A stretch of DNA of 64,000 bases from Chryseobacterium sp. Leaf394 (GTDB lineage Bacteria > Bacteroidota > Bacteroidia > Flavobacteriales > Weeksellaceae). The stretch covers positions 1,945,844-2,009,843 of the forward strand of contig NZ_LMQH01000011.1 in assembly GCF_001424105.1 (NCBI RefSeq), in the 5' to 3' direction. Positions 52,669 to 60,788 of the stretch are shown here, one piece after another (the first letter of the stretch is position 1; every line of letters begins with the position of its first letter). A program made the position numbers and the translations under genes. The notes beneath the pieces were generated by a model, which saw only the letters and a list, made by a program, of their open reading frames with translations, searched no databases and had not been told where the DNA came from.

Positions 52669-54393
52669 ATGAACAAAACACTCTCAATAGGACTGGCAGG
52701 TTTTTCTTTTACAATAGAAGAACACGCATATATAAAGCTCAGCGATTACCTGAATGCTCTCAGAAGCTCTCTGGATGCAGCTGAAGCAGACGAAGTAATG
52801 CACGATATCGAAATCAGAATGGTGGAAATCTTCAGAGATTTGCTTGGAAAGCGTGAAGTGATCAATGACAGTGATGTAGAAAGAGTAATCACTCAAATCG
52901 GTTCCCCTGAAAAAATTGAAGAACAAGAAGAGGCTTATTATTCTGAAAACAATACCAAAACAAAAACTACAGGAACAATTTATTCCGACAGAAAACAACT
53001 TTTCCGTGATCCTGAAAGACAGAAAATCGCAGGTGTATGTGCAGGTTTGGCAGCATATTTCGGAATGGATATCACTGGCATGAGACTACTTTGGATCGGC
53101 GTATTTTTGATCCTGTGTTTTGGAGCTCCAGTAATGCTTTTTGTTCCGTTGTTGTACGTTATTCTCTGGGCGATTCTGCCAAAAGCGGCTTCAGCTTCAG
53201 ATTTTTTAAAAATGAAAGGCAAACCTTTGAATTTTGATAATTTAAAAGAAGAATCCAGCAAGATTGTACAATTTGCAAATGAAGCCGGTACGAAAGCGGG
53301 AGAAATTTATATTGAAAGTAAACCCTACATCAATAATACCAGCAGCGGAATCTGGAATGTTTTAAAATACATCGTCGGAGCTTTCTTCGCATTCATGGCG
53401 ATCAGCAGTATCATAGGTGTATTCGTGGTTTTCGGACTTTTTGGGATTGATTCTGATTTTCCTGGAGCCAATGAAATGAAATTCTATTTTGACGACGACG
53501 GTTTATACAATCTTTTTGTTGCGATCTGTGTGATTGGATCTTTAATTCCAGCTGTACTTTTCAGTTTATTAAGTATTAAAATTTTCTCACCAAAAACTAG
53601 ACTTAGAAATATCGGATGGGTACTTGGAGCACTTTTCATTGCAGTGATTGGCCTGGGAGCATTCTTCGGAGTGAGTGTTGCAAAAAGAGAAATGATTTAT
53701 AAAGGTCATAAAGAAGATGTGGAAGAAATTGCCATCAATACTTTATCAGACACCCTGTATGTTGACATGAAAAACGTTACGATTCCTCAGAATTTTACGG
53801 CTTATGATGATGATTTGTATTCTGACAAAGTTTCTGTTTTCGAAAAAGACTGGGTTCATGTGGATGTTACAAGAAAAGCAAACATTAAAACACCTTATCT
53901 GATCGTAAAAAAAGAAGCGAAAGGTTACAACTTTCCTATCAATGTGAGCGTTCCTGTAGAAGTGATTGACAATAAAATAGTTCTTCCTAATTATATTAAA
54001 TATCCTTACGGACAGAGATTCAGAGACTACAGCGTAGATTACGAACTCGTAATTCCTCAGAATACAATAGTTATTGGATTAAAAGATTACGGTTTGAATT
54101 TTAACGGAGATTTAAACAACAACGGAATCAACGATGATGAAGAAGACAACGATATGGAAGTTGGTGACAACGACAACTCAGTGAAAATTGAGAAAAACAA
54201 AATTACCATCAACGGTTCAACGATTGAATATACCGAAGGCGATAAAGACAGCGTCATCATCAATGGCAAAAAATATCCGAAGGAAAAAGCAAAACAGATG
54301 ATGGATTCTGTGAAAGTGGATTTCGAAAAAATAAAGGATGTGGACATTAAAATGAATGCCAACAAAAAAGAAATCTCTATACAAACCAAATAA
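52669..54393 (+). CDS. PspC-domain membrane protein
   Basis: From the ATG at 52669 this is 574 residues. The N-terminal cytosolic part (1-90) has a helix pair with the HDIEIRMVEIFRDLL pattern. A PspC domain follows at about 110-173 (DRKQLFRDPERQKIAGVCAGLAAYFG), then membrane helices (about 142-170, 234-258, 285-310 and 325-345), and a long C-terminal domain of about 220 residues with an Asp/Glu-rich stretch (ENNGINDDEEDNDMEVGDND region). It probably senses or responds to envelope stress. It is co-transcribed with the PadR regulator. Confidence 0.85.
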   Translation: MNKTLSIGLAGFSFTIEEHAYIKLSDYLNALRSSLDAAEADEVMHDIEIRMVEIFRDLLGKREVINDSDVERVITQIGSPEKIEEQEEAYYSENNTKTKTTGTIYSDRKQLFRDPERQKIAGVCAGLAAYFGMDITGMRLLWIGVFLILCFGAPVMLFVPLLYVILWAILPKAASASDFLKMKGKPLNFDNLKEESSKIVQFANEAGTKAGEIYIESKPYINNTSSGIWNVLKYIVGAFFAFMAISSIIGVFVVFGLFGIDSDFPGANEMKFYFDDDGLYNLFVAICVIGSLIPAVLFSLLSIKIFSPKTRLRNIGWVLGALFIAVIGLGAFFGVSVAKREMIYKGHKEDVEEIAINTLSDTLYVDMKNVTIPQNFTAYDDDLYSDKVSVFEKDWVHVDVTRKANIKTPYLIVKKEAKGYNFPINVSVPVEVIDNKIVLPNYIKYPYGQRFRDYSVDYELVIPQNTIVIGLKDYGLNFNGDLNNNGINDDEEDNDMEVGDNDNSVKIEKNKITINGSTIEYTEGDKDSVIINGKKYPKEKAKQMMDSVKVDFEKIKDVDIKMNANKKEISIQTK

Positions 54394-54563
54394 CCAACCA
54401 TCGAGAGTGGCAGAAGGTGTGGATGAATAGCCAATTGTTTGAAGTTCACACCCTTCTTCTCTCAGAATAATCACAAAAAAATCAACTTTTTGTGTATTAT
54501 CAACAGAATTTTTCTTAAATTCGTACAAAATTAATTAACCCCAACACAAAAAAATTTAAAAAA

Positions 54564-54626
54564 ATGGTACAACTCGTTTTAGAAATTGCAGTAGTGATAG
54601 CTGATTTCATCAGCAGTCTGTTTTAA
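54564..54626 (+). CDS. Possible 20-residue hydrophobic peptide
   Basis: ATG at 54564 opens a 20-codon ORF, MVQLVLEIAVVIADFISSLF, that would form one short membrane helix. A -7-like TAAATTCG (one mismatch to TAnnTTTG) with a TTG 23 bp upstream lies before it, and a clear terminator follows at 54654, so a short separate transcript is plausible. It could be a membrane peptide of the type I toxin sort or a regulatory RNA with no product. Evidence for translation is only the ORF and its setting. Confidence 0.4.
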   Translation: MVQLVLEIAVVIADFISSLF

Positions 54627-54653
54627 GAGCCATAATATTTCAATATATTTGTA

Positions 54654-54687
54654 AAGTATAACCATGATGTTGGTTATACTTTTTTGT
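54654..54687 (+). terminator. Intrinsic terminator
   Basis: AAGTATAACC and GGTTATACTT form a perfect 10-bp stem around ATGATGTT, followed by TTTTGTTTT. It lies 17 bp before the acyltransferase ATG and marks the end of a short transcript around 54550-54690. Confidence 0.9.
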
Positions 54688-54703
54688 TTTAAACTGAATC
54701 TTC

Positions 54704-55297
54704 ATGAAAAAGTTATTAGGTAAACTGATCTTAAAAACCATAGGCTGGAAAGTCGTTTTGCAGGGCGATGCCAACGTTCTCAACAGATGTATTCTCGTGG
54801 TTGCTCCACACACCCACAATTCTGAATACCTACTGGGAAACCTCGCCTACTGGGCGTTGGAAAAACCTATCAAAATTATTATCAAAGACGCTCACACTAA
54901 GGCCTGGTACGGCTCTGTAGTGAAAGGTCTTGGAGGTGTGGGAATCGACAGAAGCCAAAAAAATGACCTCGTAAATTTTGTTGCTAAACAGTTTGAGAAA
55001 GAAGATTTCAGTTTGGTAATTACACCGGAAGGCACCAGAAGCTGGGTTCCGAAATGGAGAAAAGGATTTTACCATATGGCTTTGGCAGCAAAAGTTCCTA
55101 TCGTTTTGGCTGCCGGAGATTTTAAGCGGAAAACAATGTATTTGGGCTACACTATTTCTTATGAAAAACTAGCATCATTACCTTACGAAGAAATCATGCA
55201 GGAAATTGAAGATTACTACGTAAAATATGACATCGTTCCAAAAATCCCAGCCAACTGGAATCCGGACATCACGGGGAGCGGGCAAGTGGGGAATTAG
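54704..55297 (+). CDS. 1-acylglycerol-3-phosphate O-acyltransferase family protein (PlsC-like)
   Basis: A 197-residue acyltransferase. Motif I reads APHTHNSEY, so it has His36-x4-Glu41 instead of the usual His-x4-Asp. Motif III is TPEGTRSW (108-115) with Glu109 and Arg112, and KAKVPIVLAAGDFKRK follows. The Asp-to-Glu change in the catalytic pair is conservative but uncommon. It has a short hydrophobic N-terminus and no clear membrane anchor. The natural acceptor may differ from lysophosphatidate. Confidence 0.85.
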   Translation: MKKLLGKLILKTIGWKVVLQGDANVLNRCILVVAPHTHNSEYLLGNLAYWALEKPIKIIIKDAHTKAWYGSVVKGLGGVGIDRSQKNDLVNFVAKQFEKEDFSLVITPEGTRSWVPKWRKGFYHMALAAKVPIVLAAGDFKRKTMYLGYTISYEKLASLPYEEIMQEIEDYYVKYDIVPKIPANWNPDITGSGQVGN

Positions 55298-55387
55298 ATG
55301 CGGGTTACGGGGATTGCGGGTTACGCGATTTGGGATACGTGATTCGAGTACCCAAATATTAACCTCCGAAAACAATCGCAATGTGCG

Positions 55388-55428
55388 ATAAGCCATAAGC
55401 CATAAGCCATAAGCCATAAGCCATAAGC
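55388..55428 (+). repeat. 7-bp tandem repeat (ATAAGCC x5.8)
   Basis: Five perfect ATAAGCC units and a partial sixth lie in the gap between the acyltransferase and thioesterase genes. Just before it (55301-55340) GCGGGTTAC occurs twice in a GC-rich stretch unlike the flanking DNA. Confidence 0.9.
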
Positions 55429-55460
55429 AAAATTACCTATTAATCATTACTCATAAAAAC

Positions 55461-55895
55461 ATGTACATAAAAGACAAAACCAAAGAAGAAATATTAACGT
55501 TCATCAACAATTGGGGCGAAGAAACTTTTGCAAAAACACTCGATATTCATTTTACCGACATTGATCTTGAGAATGAAACCTTAACAGCCACAATGCCTGT
55601 TTTACCGCGAATTCATCAGCCTTTCGGGATTATGCACGGCGGAGCAACCTGCGTGTTGGCTGAAACAATGGGTTCAAGCCTCTCTAATATTTTTATTGAT
55701 GGTGAAAAGTATTTTGGAGTGGGCACCAATATCAATTCCAATCATCTTCGCGGTAAAAAAGATGGTGTGGTAACCGGTTTCGCAAGGTTTATCCGAAAAG
55801 GAAGGACCATGCACGTTTCAGAAATTGAAATTAAGGATGAAAAAGGAAATCTGATCAGTCATACAACGATGACGAATAATATTATTAACAGATAA
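55461..55895 (+). CDS. Hotdog-fold thioesterase (PaaI/YdiI type)
   Basis: A 144-residue cytosolic thioesterase of the PaaI family. The core is RIHQPFGIMHGGATCVLAETMGSSLSN (about 50-76): the HGG loop is the substrate-binding and oxyanion site and the Glu of AETMGS is catalytic. It ends GRTMHVSEIEIKDEKGNLISH. In menaquinone-producing bacteria this type (MenI/YdiI) cleaves 1,4-dihydroxy-2-naphthoyl-CoA, which would fit the isochorismate synthase gene 4 kb away, but the link is inference. Confidence 0.87.
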   Translation: MYIKDKTKEEILTFINNWGEETFAKTLDIHFTDIDLENETLTATMPVLPRIHQPFGIMHGGATCVLAETMGSSLSNIFIDGEKYFGVGTNINSNHLRGKKDGVVTGFARFIRKGRTMHVSEIEIKDEKGNLISHTTMTNNIINR

Positions 55896-55918
55896 TCCTA
55901 CCCGACTGAAAAATATCT

Positions 55919-55947
55919 AAGGTTCAAAAATATTTGAGCCTTTTTTG
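55919..55947 (+). terminator. Intrinsic terminator
   Basis: AAGG.TCAAA and TTTGA.CCTT pair with one mismatch around AATA and are followed by a T run. It ends the thioesterase gene and lies just before the first ECF-type promoter. Confidence 0.85.
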
Positions 55948-55956
55948 TTGCATTTC

Positions 55957-55983
55957 TGCAACCTTTTCATTTTTTTTCATCTT
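55957..55983 (+). promoter_or_regulatory. ECF-type promoter, copy 1 (TGCAACC-N14-CATCTT)
   Basis: TGCAACCTTTT at 55957 and CATCTT at 55978 with 14 bp between the TGCAACC and CATCTT blocks. It lies 33 bp before the PrcB-like lipoprotein ATG. The second copy (56481-56507) has the same two blocks at exactly the same distance, and the gene set includes a sigma factor. Confidence 0.7.
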
Positions 55984-56015
55984 ATATATAATTGAAACTC
56001 TTAAATTTATACATC

Positions 56016-56474
56016 ATGAAAAAAATTGTATTCCTTCTTCTTTGCTCTGTTTTTTTTATTCTGAATTCATGTCAGGATGACGAGCAGAATGCAGTTGCAC
56101 CTGTGCCCATGAACTTTTCATTAATTGGAAAAGGAAATTTTTACGGTGGAACTTATGTAACACCACAAAATTCAGTAATTACCAATACTGCCGACTGGAA
56201 TAATTTTCTTGCGCAGGCAGATGCAACCAACAATGTTTCAGGAAGTTTTACTGAAACCAATATCAATTTTAACCAGTTTATGATTCTCGTTGCAGTTGAT
56301 CAGGTTCAGAATAGCGGTGGTCATTCCATCGACATTATGACTGCTGTTGAGCACCCTCTAAACATTACTGTAGAAGTAGACAAACTTCTCATTGGAGATG
56401 CCACAACCGTAATTACACAGCCTTATCACATTGTGAAAATTCAGAAAAGTACAAAACCTGTAATTTTTCAATAA
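56016..56474 (+). CDS. PrcB_C-domain lipoprotein
   Basis: From the ATG at 56016 this is 152 residues, with lipobox LNSC (Cys19) for outer-membrane attachment. The C-terminal half matches the PrcB_C domain: a strand FMILVAVDQVQNSGGHSIDIM, then the end TVITQPYHIVKIQKSTKPVIF. PrcB was first seen as a subunit of a protease complex of Treponema; here no protease is adjacent. It is controlled by the first ECF-type promoter. The frame is open 8 codons upstream but lacks a signal there. Confidence 0.85.
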   Translation: MKKIVFLLLCSVFFILNSCQDDEQNAVAPVPMNFSLIGKGNFYGGTYVTPQNSVITNTADWNNFLAQADATNNVSGSFTETNINFNQFMILVAVDQVQNSGGHSIDIMTAVEHPLNITVEVDKLLIGDATTVITQPYHIVKIQKSTKPVIFQ

Positions 56475-56480
56475 TTTATC

Positions 56481-56507
56481 TGCAACCTTTTTACATTTTT
56501 CCATCTT
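56481..56507 (+). promoter_or_regulatory. ECF-type promoter, copy 2 (TGCAACC-N14-CATCTT)
   Basis: TGCAACCTTTT at 56481 and CATCTT at 56502, the same spacing as copy 1. It lies 18 bp before the ATG of the propeller-like lipoprotein gene, which is directly followed by the sigma-factor gene, so the sigma factor may drive its own synthesis. Confidence 0.7.
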
Positions 56508-56524
56508 TAGAGAAAAGAATAATT

Positions 56525-57586
56525 ATGAAAAATTTAATCTTACCATTTTTACTTTCATTGACTTTTGTTTTTTCATGTACAAACAGTGATGACAATGAAA
56601 CCTTAGAAAAAAATATTCAGTCCTACGATGTCTACGTTGGAGGGGTAGATGAATTTCATGCATGTTACTGGAAAAATAACCAGAAAACGCTTCTTTCAGG
56701 TGGTGAAAACCTTCAGGGTACAAGCATTACAGTCGATCAGGGAAATATTTATATGTTAGCAAATAATATTCAAAAACTTGGAGGAAATCACGTAATACCT
56801 GCATGGTATTTCTGGAAAAACGGTAGCAGATACAATCTTGCAGAATATCTTAATGTTGCACCCAATAATATGAATGAACATGATAATCTCCAGATATGGA
56901 ACAATATGACTGTAGAGAACGGAAATGTTTATTTCTTTGGAGTTATAAAAAACCCTTCAACAACTTCCACATCAGATCAGTACCAGATATGCTACTGGAA
57001 AAACGGAGTTAAAACTGTATTGGAAAATACAGACTATTACGGTTCTTTTACGGGTTGTTTAAGTGTTTATAATAACGATGTCTACGCGGTAACACGCAGA
57101 AATATTTCACCTTCCGGCGGAATTTTTAACTGGGAAACTGTACTTTATAAAAATACTGTTTACGCTTCTCTCTCAAACAACACCTTCCCTAAATATTTTC
57201 TGAAAGACAATTCAGGGATTTCAATATTTACACTGAGTTCTAATGGAACTCCATCTGTAAAAAATATCATTAACAATACTGAATTGACGATTCCTGCGTC
57301 TATTACTCCAAGTGAAATTAAAGATATTGTTTTGGATAATTCAGACCGCTATTTTATAGGTAGTACATTCTATTATAAGAATGATGTGTTAAATCAAATC
57401 AGTGATTCAAATAATTTTACCAGTATAGGCCATTTTGTTTCAAAAGATCAAAACATATACATGACAAGATACAATACAGCAGTTGGTGGAAAGGCAGTAA
57501 AGTTTTATGTAAACAATACTGAAATGCTGTCTCTTCCGGATGTTTCGCGGGGATGTTTCAATTCAATTTTTGTAGCTCCAAATTAA
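56525..57586 (+). CDS. Lipoprotein, likely beta-propeller
   Basis: A 353-residue exported protein with lipobox FSC (Cys18). The mature part has repeats of about 45-60 residues with a YWKN motif (ACYWKNNQKTLL, ICYWKNGVKTVLE, WYFWKNGSRYNL), each followed by an N-x-Y/D strand, consistent with blades of a beta-propeller. No enzyme motif is evident. It is four bases before the sigma-factor gene and shares its promoter. Confidence 0.75.
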   Translation: MKNLILPFLLSLTFVFSCTNSDDNETLEKNIQSYDVYVGGVDEFHACYWKNNQKTLLSGGENLQGTSITVDQGNIYMLANNIQKLGGNHVIPAWYFWKNGSRYNLAEYLNVAPNNMNEHDNLQIWNNMTVENGNVYFFGVIKNPSTTSTSDQYQICYWKNGVKTVLENTDYYGSFTGCLSVYNNDVYAVTRRNISPSGGIFNWETVLYKNTVYASLSNNTFPKYFLKDNSGISIFTLSSNGTPSVKNIINNTELTIPASITPSEIKDIVLDNSDRYFIGSTFYYKNDVLNQISDSNNFTSIGHFVSKDQNIYMTRYNTAVGGKAVKFYVNNTEMLSLPDVSRGCFNSIFVAPN

Positions 57587-57590
57587 ATTA

Positions 57591-58670
57591 ATGGCTGAAA
57601 AAACCTTAAACTGGCAACAAATTTATACAGACTATTCCCCAAAACTTTTGGGGATTTGTCGCAGGTATATCACAGATCTTCAGGCTGCGGAAGATATTGT
57701 GCAGGAAAGTTTTATGACGGCGATGCAGAAAAACCATCAGCTGAAAGATGAAAAAGCAATTTTTGGATGGCTCAAAAAAATTGTAGTCAACAACGCTTTA
57801 CAGCTGATCAGAAAGACCAGCAAAGAACATTCTTTTACAATCGAACCTTCAGAAATTCCAGATACTTTCACCGAAATGACAAACTCTGCCACCGACGAGC
57901 AAAAACACATTTTAGCATACGATTTTACAAGAGAACAGCTGTTACAGTCTATTGACAGTCTACCTTCGCAGCAGAAATCAGTTTTCAATCTTTATTTTAT
58001 CGAAAATTATTCCCATTCAGAAATTTCCGGATTGATGAAAATTCCGGTCAACACTTCAAAATCTCATCTGTTGCGAGCAAAAAAATCGGTGCAGAATTAT
58101 CTGATGACTCATTTTGTAAATAAAGAAACTCCAAAAAACAAAACGGCTTTGTTTCTTATTTTTTTCGGGTTGGGAAACAGTCTTTGGGGACGCACTTTCC
58201 AAAGCAAATTTTCAGATTTTGCGATTGTACCTGAAAAGAGTTTTGAAATTCTCTCACATTCAGGCAAAAACCAACTCAGCTTTTCTTCAGGCAAAAGTTT
58301 TTGGAAACAGTGTATGATCTTTGGAAGTACTGCTGTAATTACCGTTACAGGGTCAATTCTTTTCTTTAATAAGAATAATTATTTATCAAAAACATCTTCT
58401 TCCAATATTTCAAAACCAGTCAGTAAAAAAGAAACACCAAAAATTGCAACCCTGGAAATAGAATCCGATAAAGAAGTTCAAACCAATTTAAGTTCCATAA
58501 AAACAGTTTCTGAAGATGTTGATCCGGTGAAAACTGAAAATGTAATAGAAGAAAAAAAATCAACACCAACGCACATAAAACCAGTAAAAGATTCAGTAGA
58601 AAACCCCGTACAGCAAGTTGTTGTAGTAAAAAAAGTTATTCAGAGAGATACTGTTTTTATTGAAAGATAA
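57591..58670 (+). CDS. ECF sigma factor fused to a membrane-spanning tail
   Basis: A 359-residue protein. Residues about 9-75 are sigma region 2 (YSPKLLGICRRYI, AAEDIVQESFMTAMQ) and 115-168 region 4 (SIDSLPSQQKSVFNLYFIENYSHSEIS, then VNTSKSHLLRAKKSV). After residue 175 there are two hydrophobic stretches, KTALFLIFFGLGNSLW (184-199) and CMIFGSTAVITVTGSILFF (236-255), then a polar 100-residue tail rich in Lys, Glu and Thr, ending VVVVKKVIQRDTVFIER. A normal ECF factor ends near 170-190. No separate anti-sigma gene is nearby, so the tail may hold the factor at the membrane. Confidence 0.9.
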   Translation: MAEKTLNWQQIYTDYSPKLLGICRRYITDLQAAEDIVQESFMTAMQKNHQLKDEKAIFGWLKKIVVNNALQLIRKTSKEHSFTIEPSEIPDTFTEMTNSATDEQKHILAYDFTREQLLQSIDSLPSQQKSVFNLYFIENYSHSEISGLMKIPVNTSKSHLLRAKKSVQNYLMTHFVNKETPKNKTALFLIFFGLGNSLWGRTFQSKFSDFAIVPEKSFEILSHSGKNQLSFSSGKSFWKQCMIFGSTAVITVTGSILFFNKNNYLSKTSSSNISKPVSKKETPKIATLEIESDKEVQTNLSSIKTVSEDVDPVKTENVIEEKKSTPTHIKPVKDSVENPVQQVVVVKKVIQRDTVFIER

Positions 58671-58681
58671 ACTGCTGAATT

Positions 58682-59539
58682 ATGATGCAAAGATTCCTGA
58701 TATTTTATTTTCTGATTAGCTTAACTTCCGTGTCTGCCCAACGGAAAAAAGTGGATACGGTCTATGTCTATGAGAAAGTAGTCGTGTATGACACCATTTA
58801 TCTGGAAAAAGCTGTCCGTTTTAAACTCACCGATATTGGTATTCCAAAAATTTCAGCAGGAGAATTAATCCATAAACAAATTCCGTCAGAAAAATCTGAT
58901 AACATTAACAATACGCGAAAATGGAACTTCGGAGCCGATGCCGGGATAGGAATGAAAGAAAATATCTGGTCCGAAAGCACATCCGGGAGAAATCAGTTTG
59001 GTGAAAACATTGGTCTGTGGATTTCACGAAGCTTTTTTAAATCAAAATTTTCGCTTCAGCTGTCGGCAAATCTCTATCACTGGAATCAGACTTTTGAGCT
59101 TGATGCCACTAAAAATGAGACGTTCCTCAATGGTTTTTATTTTACGGAAGACAATCAGCCCATTCTTTTTCAAAAATTCAATGATGATCATCTTGAATTC
59201 GCGATGAACTTAAAAGCAATTTACGAATGGAAAAAACTCAGACCTTTCGCAGGAATTTCACTCAACCGGAATTTATATAAAATGAAATTTCTTGTTCCTG
59301 AAAACAGAATTTTGGCAAGAGAAGAAGATTTTACCAGCAATCAAAACAATTTTGGTTTTACCTTCGGATTGCAGTACAGACTTTTAGGAAATCTGTTGCT
59401 CTCGGTGGATTATCAGCAATATCAACTGAACGGATTTTCTTTAAAAAACAATGACTTTCGTTTTGACATTTTTAAGACTAACAATACCTTTGCTGAAAGA
59501 AAATTTGGTTTAGGAATCACGTATTTTATTTCTAAATAA
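58682..59539 (+). CDS. Outer-membrane beta-barrel-like protein of the ECF locus
   Basis: A 285-residue exported protein with a signal peptide ending SVSAQ. The N-terminal segment KKVDTVYVYEKVVVYDTIYLEK shares the VV-x(3-5)-DT-(V/I)-(F/Y) pattern with the last residues of the sigma factor. The rest alternates strands and ends in KFGLGITYFISK, typical of barrels. It starts 11 bp after the sigma gene. It may sense an outer-membrane signal; this is inference. Confidence 0.7.
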   Translation: MMQRFLIFYFLISLTSVSAQRKKVDTVYVYEKVVVYDTIYLEKAVRFKLTDIGIPKISAGELIHKQIPSEKSDNINNTRKWNFGADAGIGMKENIWSESTSGRNQFGENIGLWISRSFFKSKFSLQLSANLYHWNQTFELDATKNETFLNGFYFTEDNQPILFQKFNDDHLEFAMNLKAIYEWKKLRPFAGISLNRNLYKMKFLVPENRILAREEDFTSNQNNFGFTFGLQYRLLGNLLLSVDYQQYQLNGFSLKNNDFRFDIFKTNNTFAERKFGLGITYFISK

Positions 59540-59563
59540 AAGTTTTTAAAATGCTTCACCATT

Positions 59564-60538
59564 ATGATTTATTTCAAATTTCCATTCGACGAAAAATTAT
59601 ACTCCACAGATGAAAATTCAGAAATTAATTCTGTTGTTTTTCACAGTTTTAATAATGATAAAAAAATAGAAATATCTGGGAAAATCATTGAAAAAAATCA
59701 GTCAGATTTTAATAGTTTACAGTTAAATTCTCAGATTTTAGCTGATGACGATACTCAATTCATGGCAGAAAGCAAAGAAGAATATCTTCAAAAGCTGCAA
59801 GATGTGATTGAAATTATTAAGGAAAACAATCTTCCAAAACTGGTACTTTCAAGACGGAAAATAGTCGACGGTTTTAAAGAGATTGATTTAAAAAGCAGCT
59901 TCGACAATCTGTGTAAAAATTATCCTAATGCGTTTAAATATTTTTTCATTCACGGTGAATCATCATGGATAGGCGGATTTTCTGAGGTTTTAGGAAAATT
60001 CAACAAGTCCACCCATGAATTTGAAACGATGAGTATTGCCGGAACAATTCCTGTTTCTGAGGAATGGACTGAAAAAGAAATCGAGGAACAGAAGCCGGTT
60101 TCAGCCTTCATCAGAACGATTTTACAGAAATACAGCGGTACAGATTCTGTTGAAGAGTCAGAAACTTACGACCACATTTCCGGAAATATCAAACATTTAA
60201 AAACAGATTTTAAAATAAAGATCAATCCTGAAAATTTAGATTCAATTATTCAGGAACTTCATCCAACGCCTGCTGTTTGCGGAATTCCAAAAGATTTTTG
60301 TGCTGAAATTATTGAGAAAGTTGAGAAATTTCCTAGAGAACTCTACGCCGGTTATATCAGAATTGAAACAGACGATTACATTCAGTATTTTGTGAATCTG
60401 CGTTGTGCAAGACTGTATAAAAATTCCGTTCATCTCTTTGTGGGAGGCGGCATCACAGCACAAAGCAGTCCGGAAAAAGAATGGAAGGAAACCGAACTGA
60501 AATCTGAAGCCGTTCTGAAAAATCTTGTATTTAAATAA
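59564..60538 (+). CDS. menF: Isochorismate synthase (MenF/EntC type)
   Basis: It converts chorismate to isochorismate, the first committed step to menaquinone. At 324 residues it is short; the chorismate-binding core is intact: KLVLSRRK, WIGGFSEVLG, FETMSIAGT, DHISGNIKHLKTDF, LHPTPAVCGIPKDF (the LHPTPAV(C/G)G motif) and YAGYIRIE, ending VHLFVGGGIT with the metal-binding Glu of EKEWKETELKSE. There is no amidotransferase partner, which argues against anthranilate synthase. It begins 24 bp after the barrel gene and may share its transcript. Confidence 0.92.
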   Translation: MIYFKFPFDEKLYSTDENSEINSVVFHSFNNDKKIEISGKIIEKNQSDFNSLQLNSQILADDDTQFMAESKEEYLQKLQDVIEIIKENNLPKLVLSRRKIVDGFKEIDLKSSFDNLCKNYPNAFKYFFIHGESSWIGGFSEVLGKFNKSTHEFETMSIAGTIPVSEEWTEKEIEEQKPVSAFIRTILQKYSGTDSVEESETYDHISGNIKHLKTDFKIKINPENLDSIIQELHPTPAVCGIPKDFCAEIIEKVEKFPRELYAGYIRIETDDYIQYFVNLRCARLYKNSVHLFVGGGITAQSSPEKEWKETELKSEAVLKNLVFK

Positions 60539-60542
60539 CGAA

Positions 60543-60568
60543 AAAGCCTTTCATTTCTGAAAGGCTTT
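60543..60568. terminator. Bidirectional terminator
   Basis: AAAGCCTTTC and GAAAGGCTTT form a perfect 10-bp stem around ATTTCT. It lies between the convergent menF and small membrane-protein genes, with a better T run on the minus strand. Confidence 0.8.
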
Positions 60569-60590
60569 CTGATTGAATAATAAATCCAAA

Positions 60591-60785
60591 TTATTTTTTT
60601 ACACTGATTTTACTCCATGTATTCAATACGAAAATTACTGCGATGCCCAAAATACCGGCGATTGCAGAGAACACAAATTTAGAATTGTCTTCTTCTGTCA
60701 GTTTCAAATTCCAATCTATTGCGTAAACGTTGATTGCTGTAAACACAATAAAAATAACTAAAAATACTTTATAAAATTTCTGCAT
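60591..60785 (-). CDS. Small two-TM membrane protein
   Basis: A 64-residue protein with two hydrophobic segments (about 6-22 and 39-56), separated by a charged loop NLKLTEEDNSK. It starts 3 bp after marC stops, so it is probably translated from the same message. Unknown function. Confidence 0.6.
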   Translation of the reverse strand: MQKFYKVFLVIFIVFTAINVYAIDWNLKLTEEDNSKFVFSAIAGILGIAVIFVLNTWSKISVKK

Positions 60786-60788
60786 AAC

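Noticed and set aside
54403..54455. Terminator after pspC
   Set aside because: GAGAG..AGAAGGTGTG pairs imperfectly with CACACCCTTCT..CTC, but no T run follows, so I do not call it.
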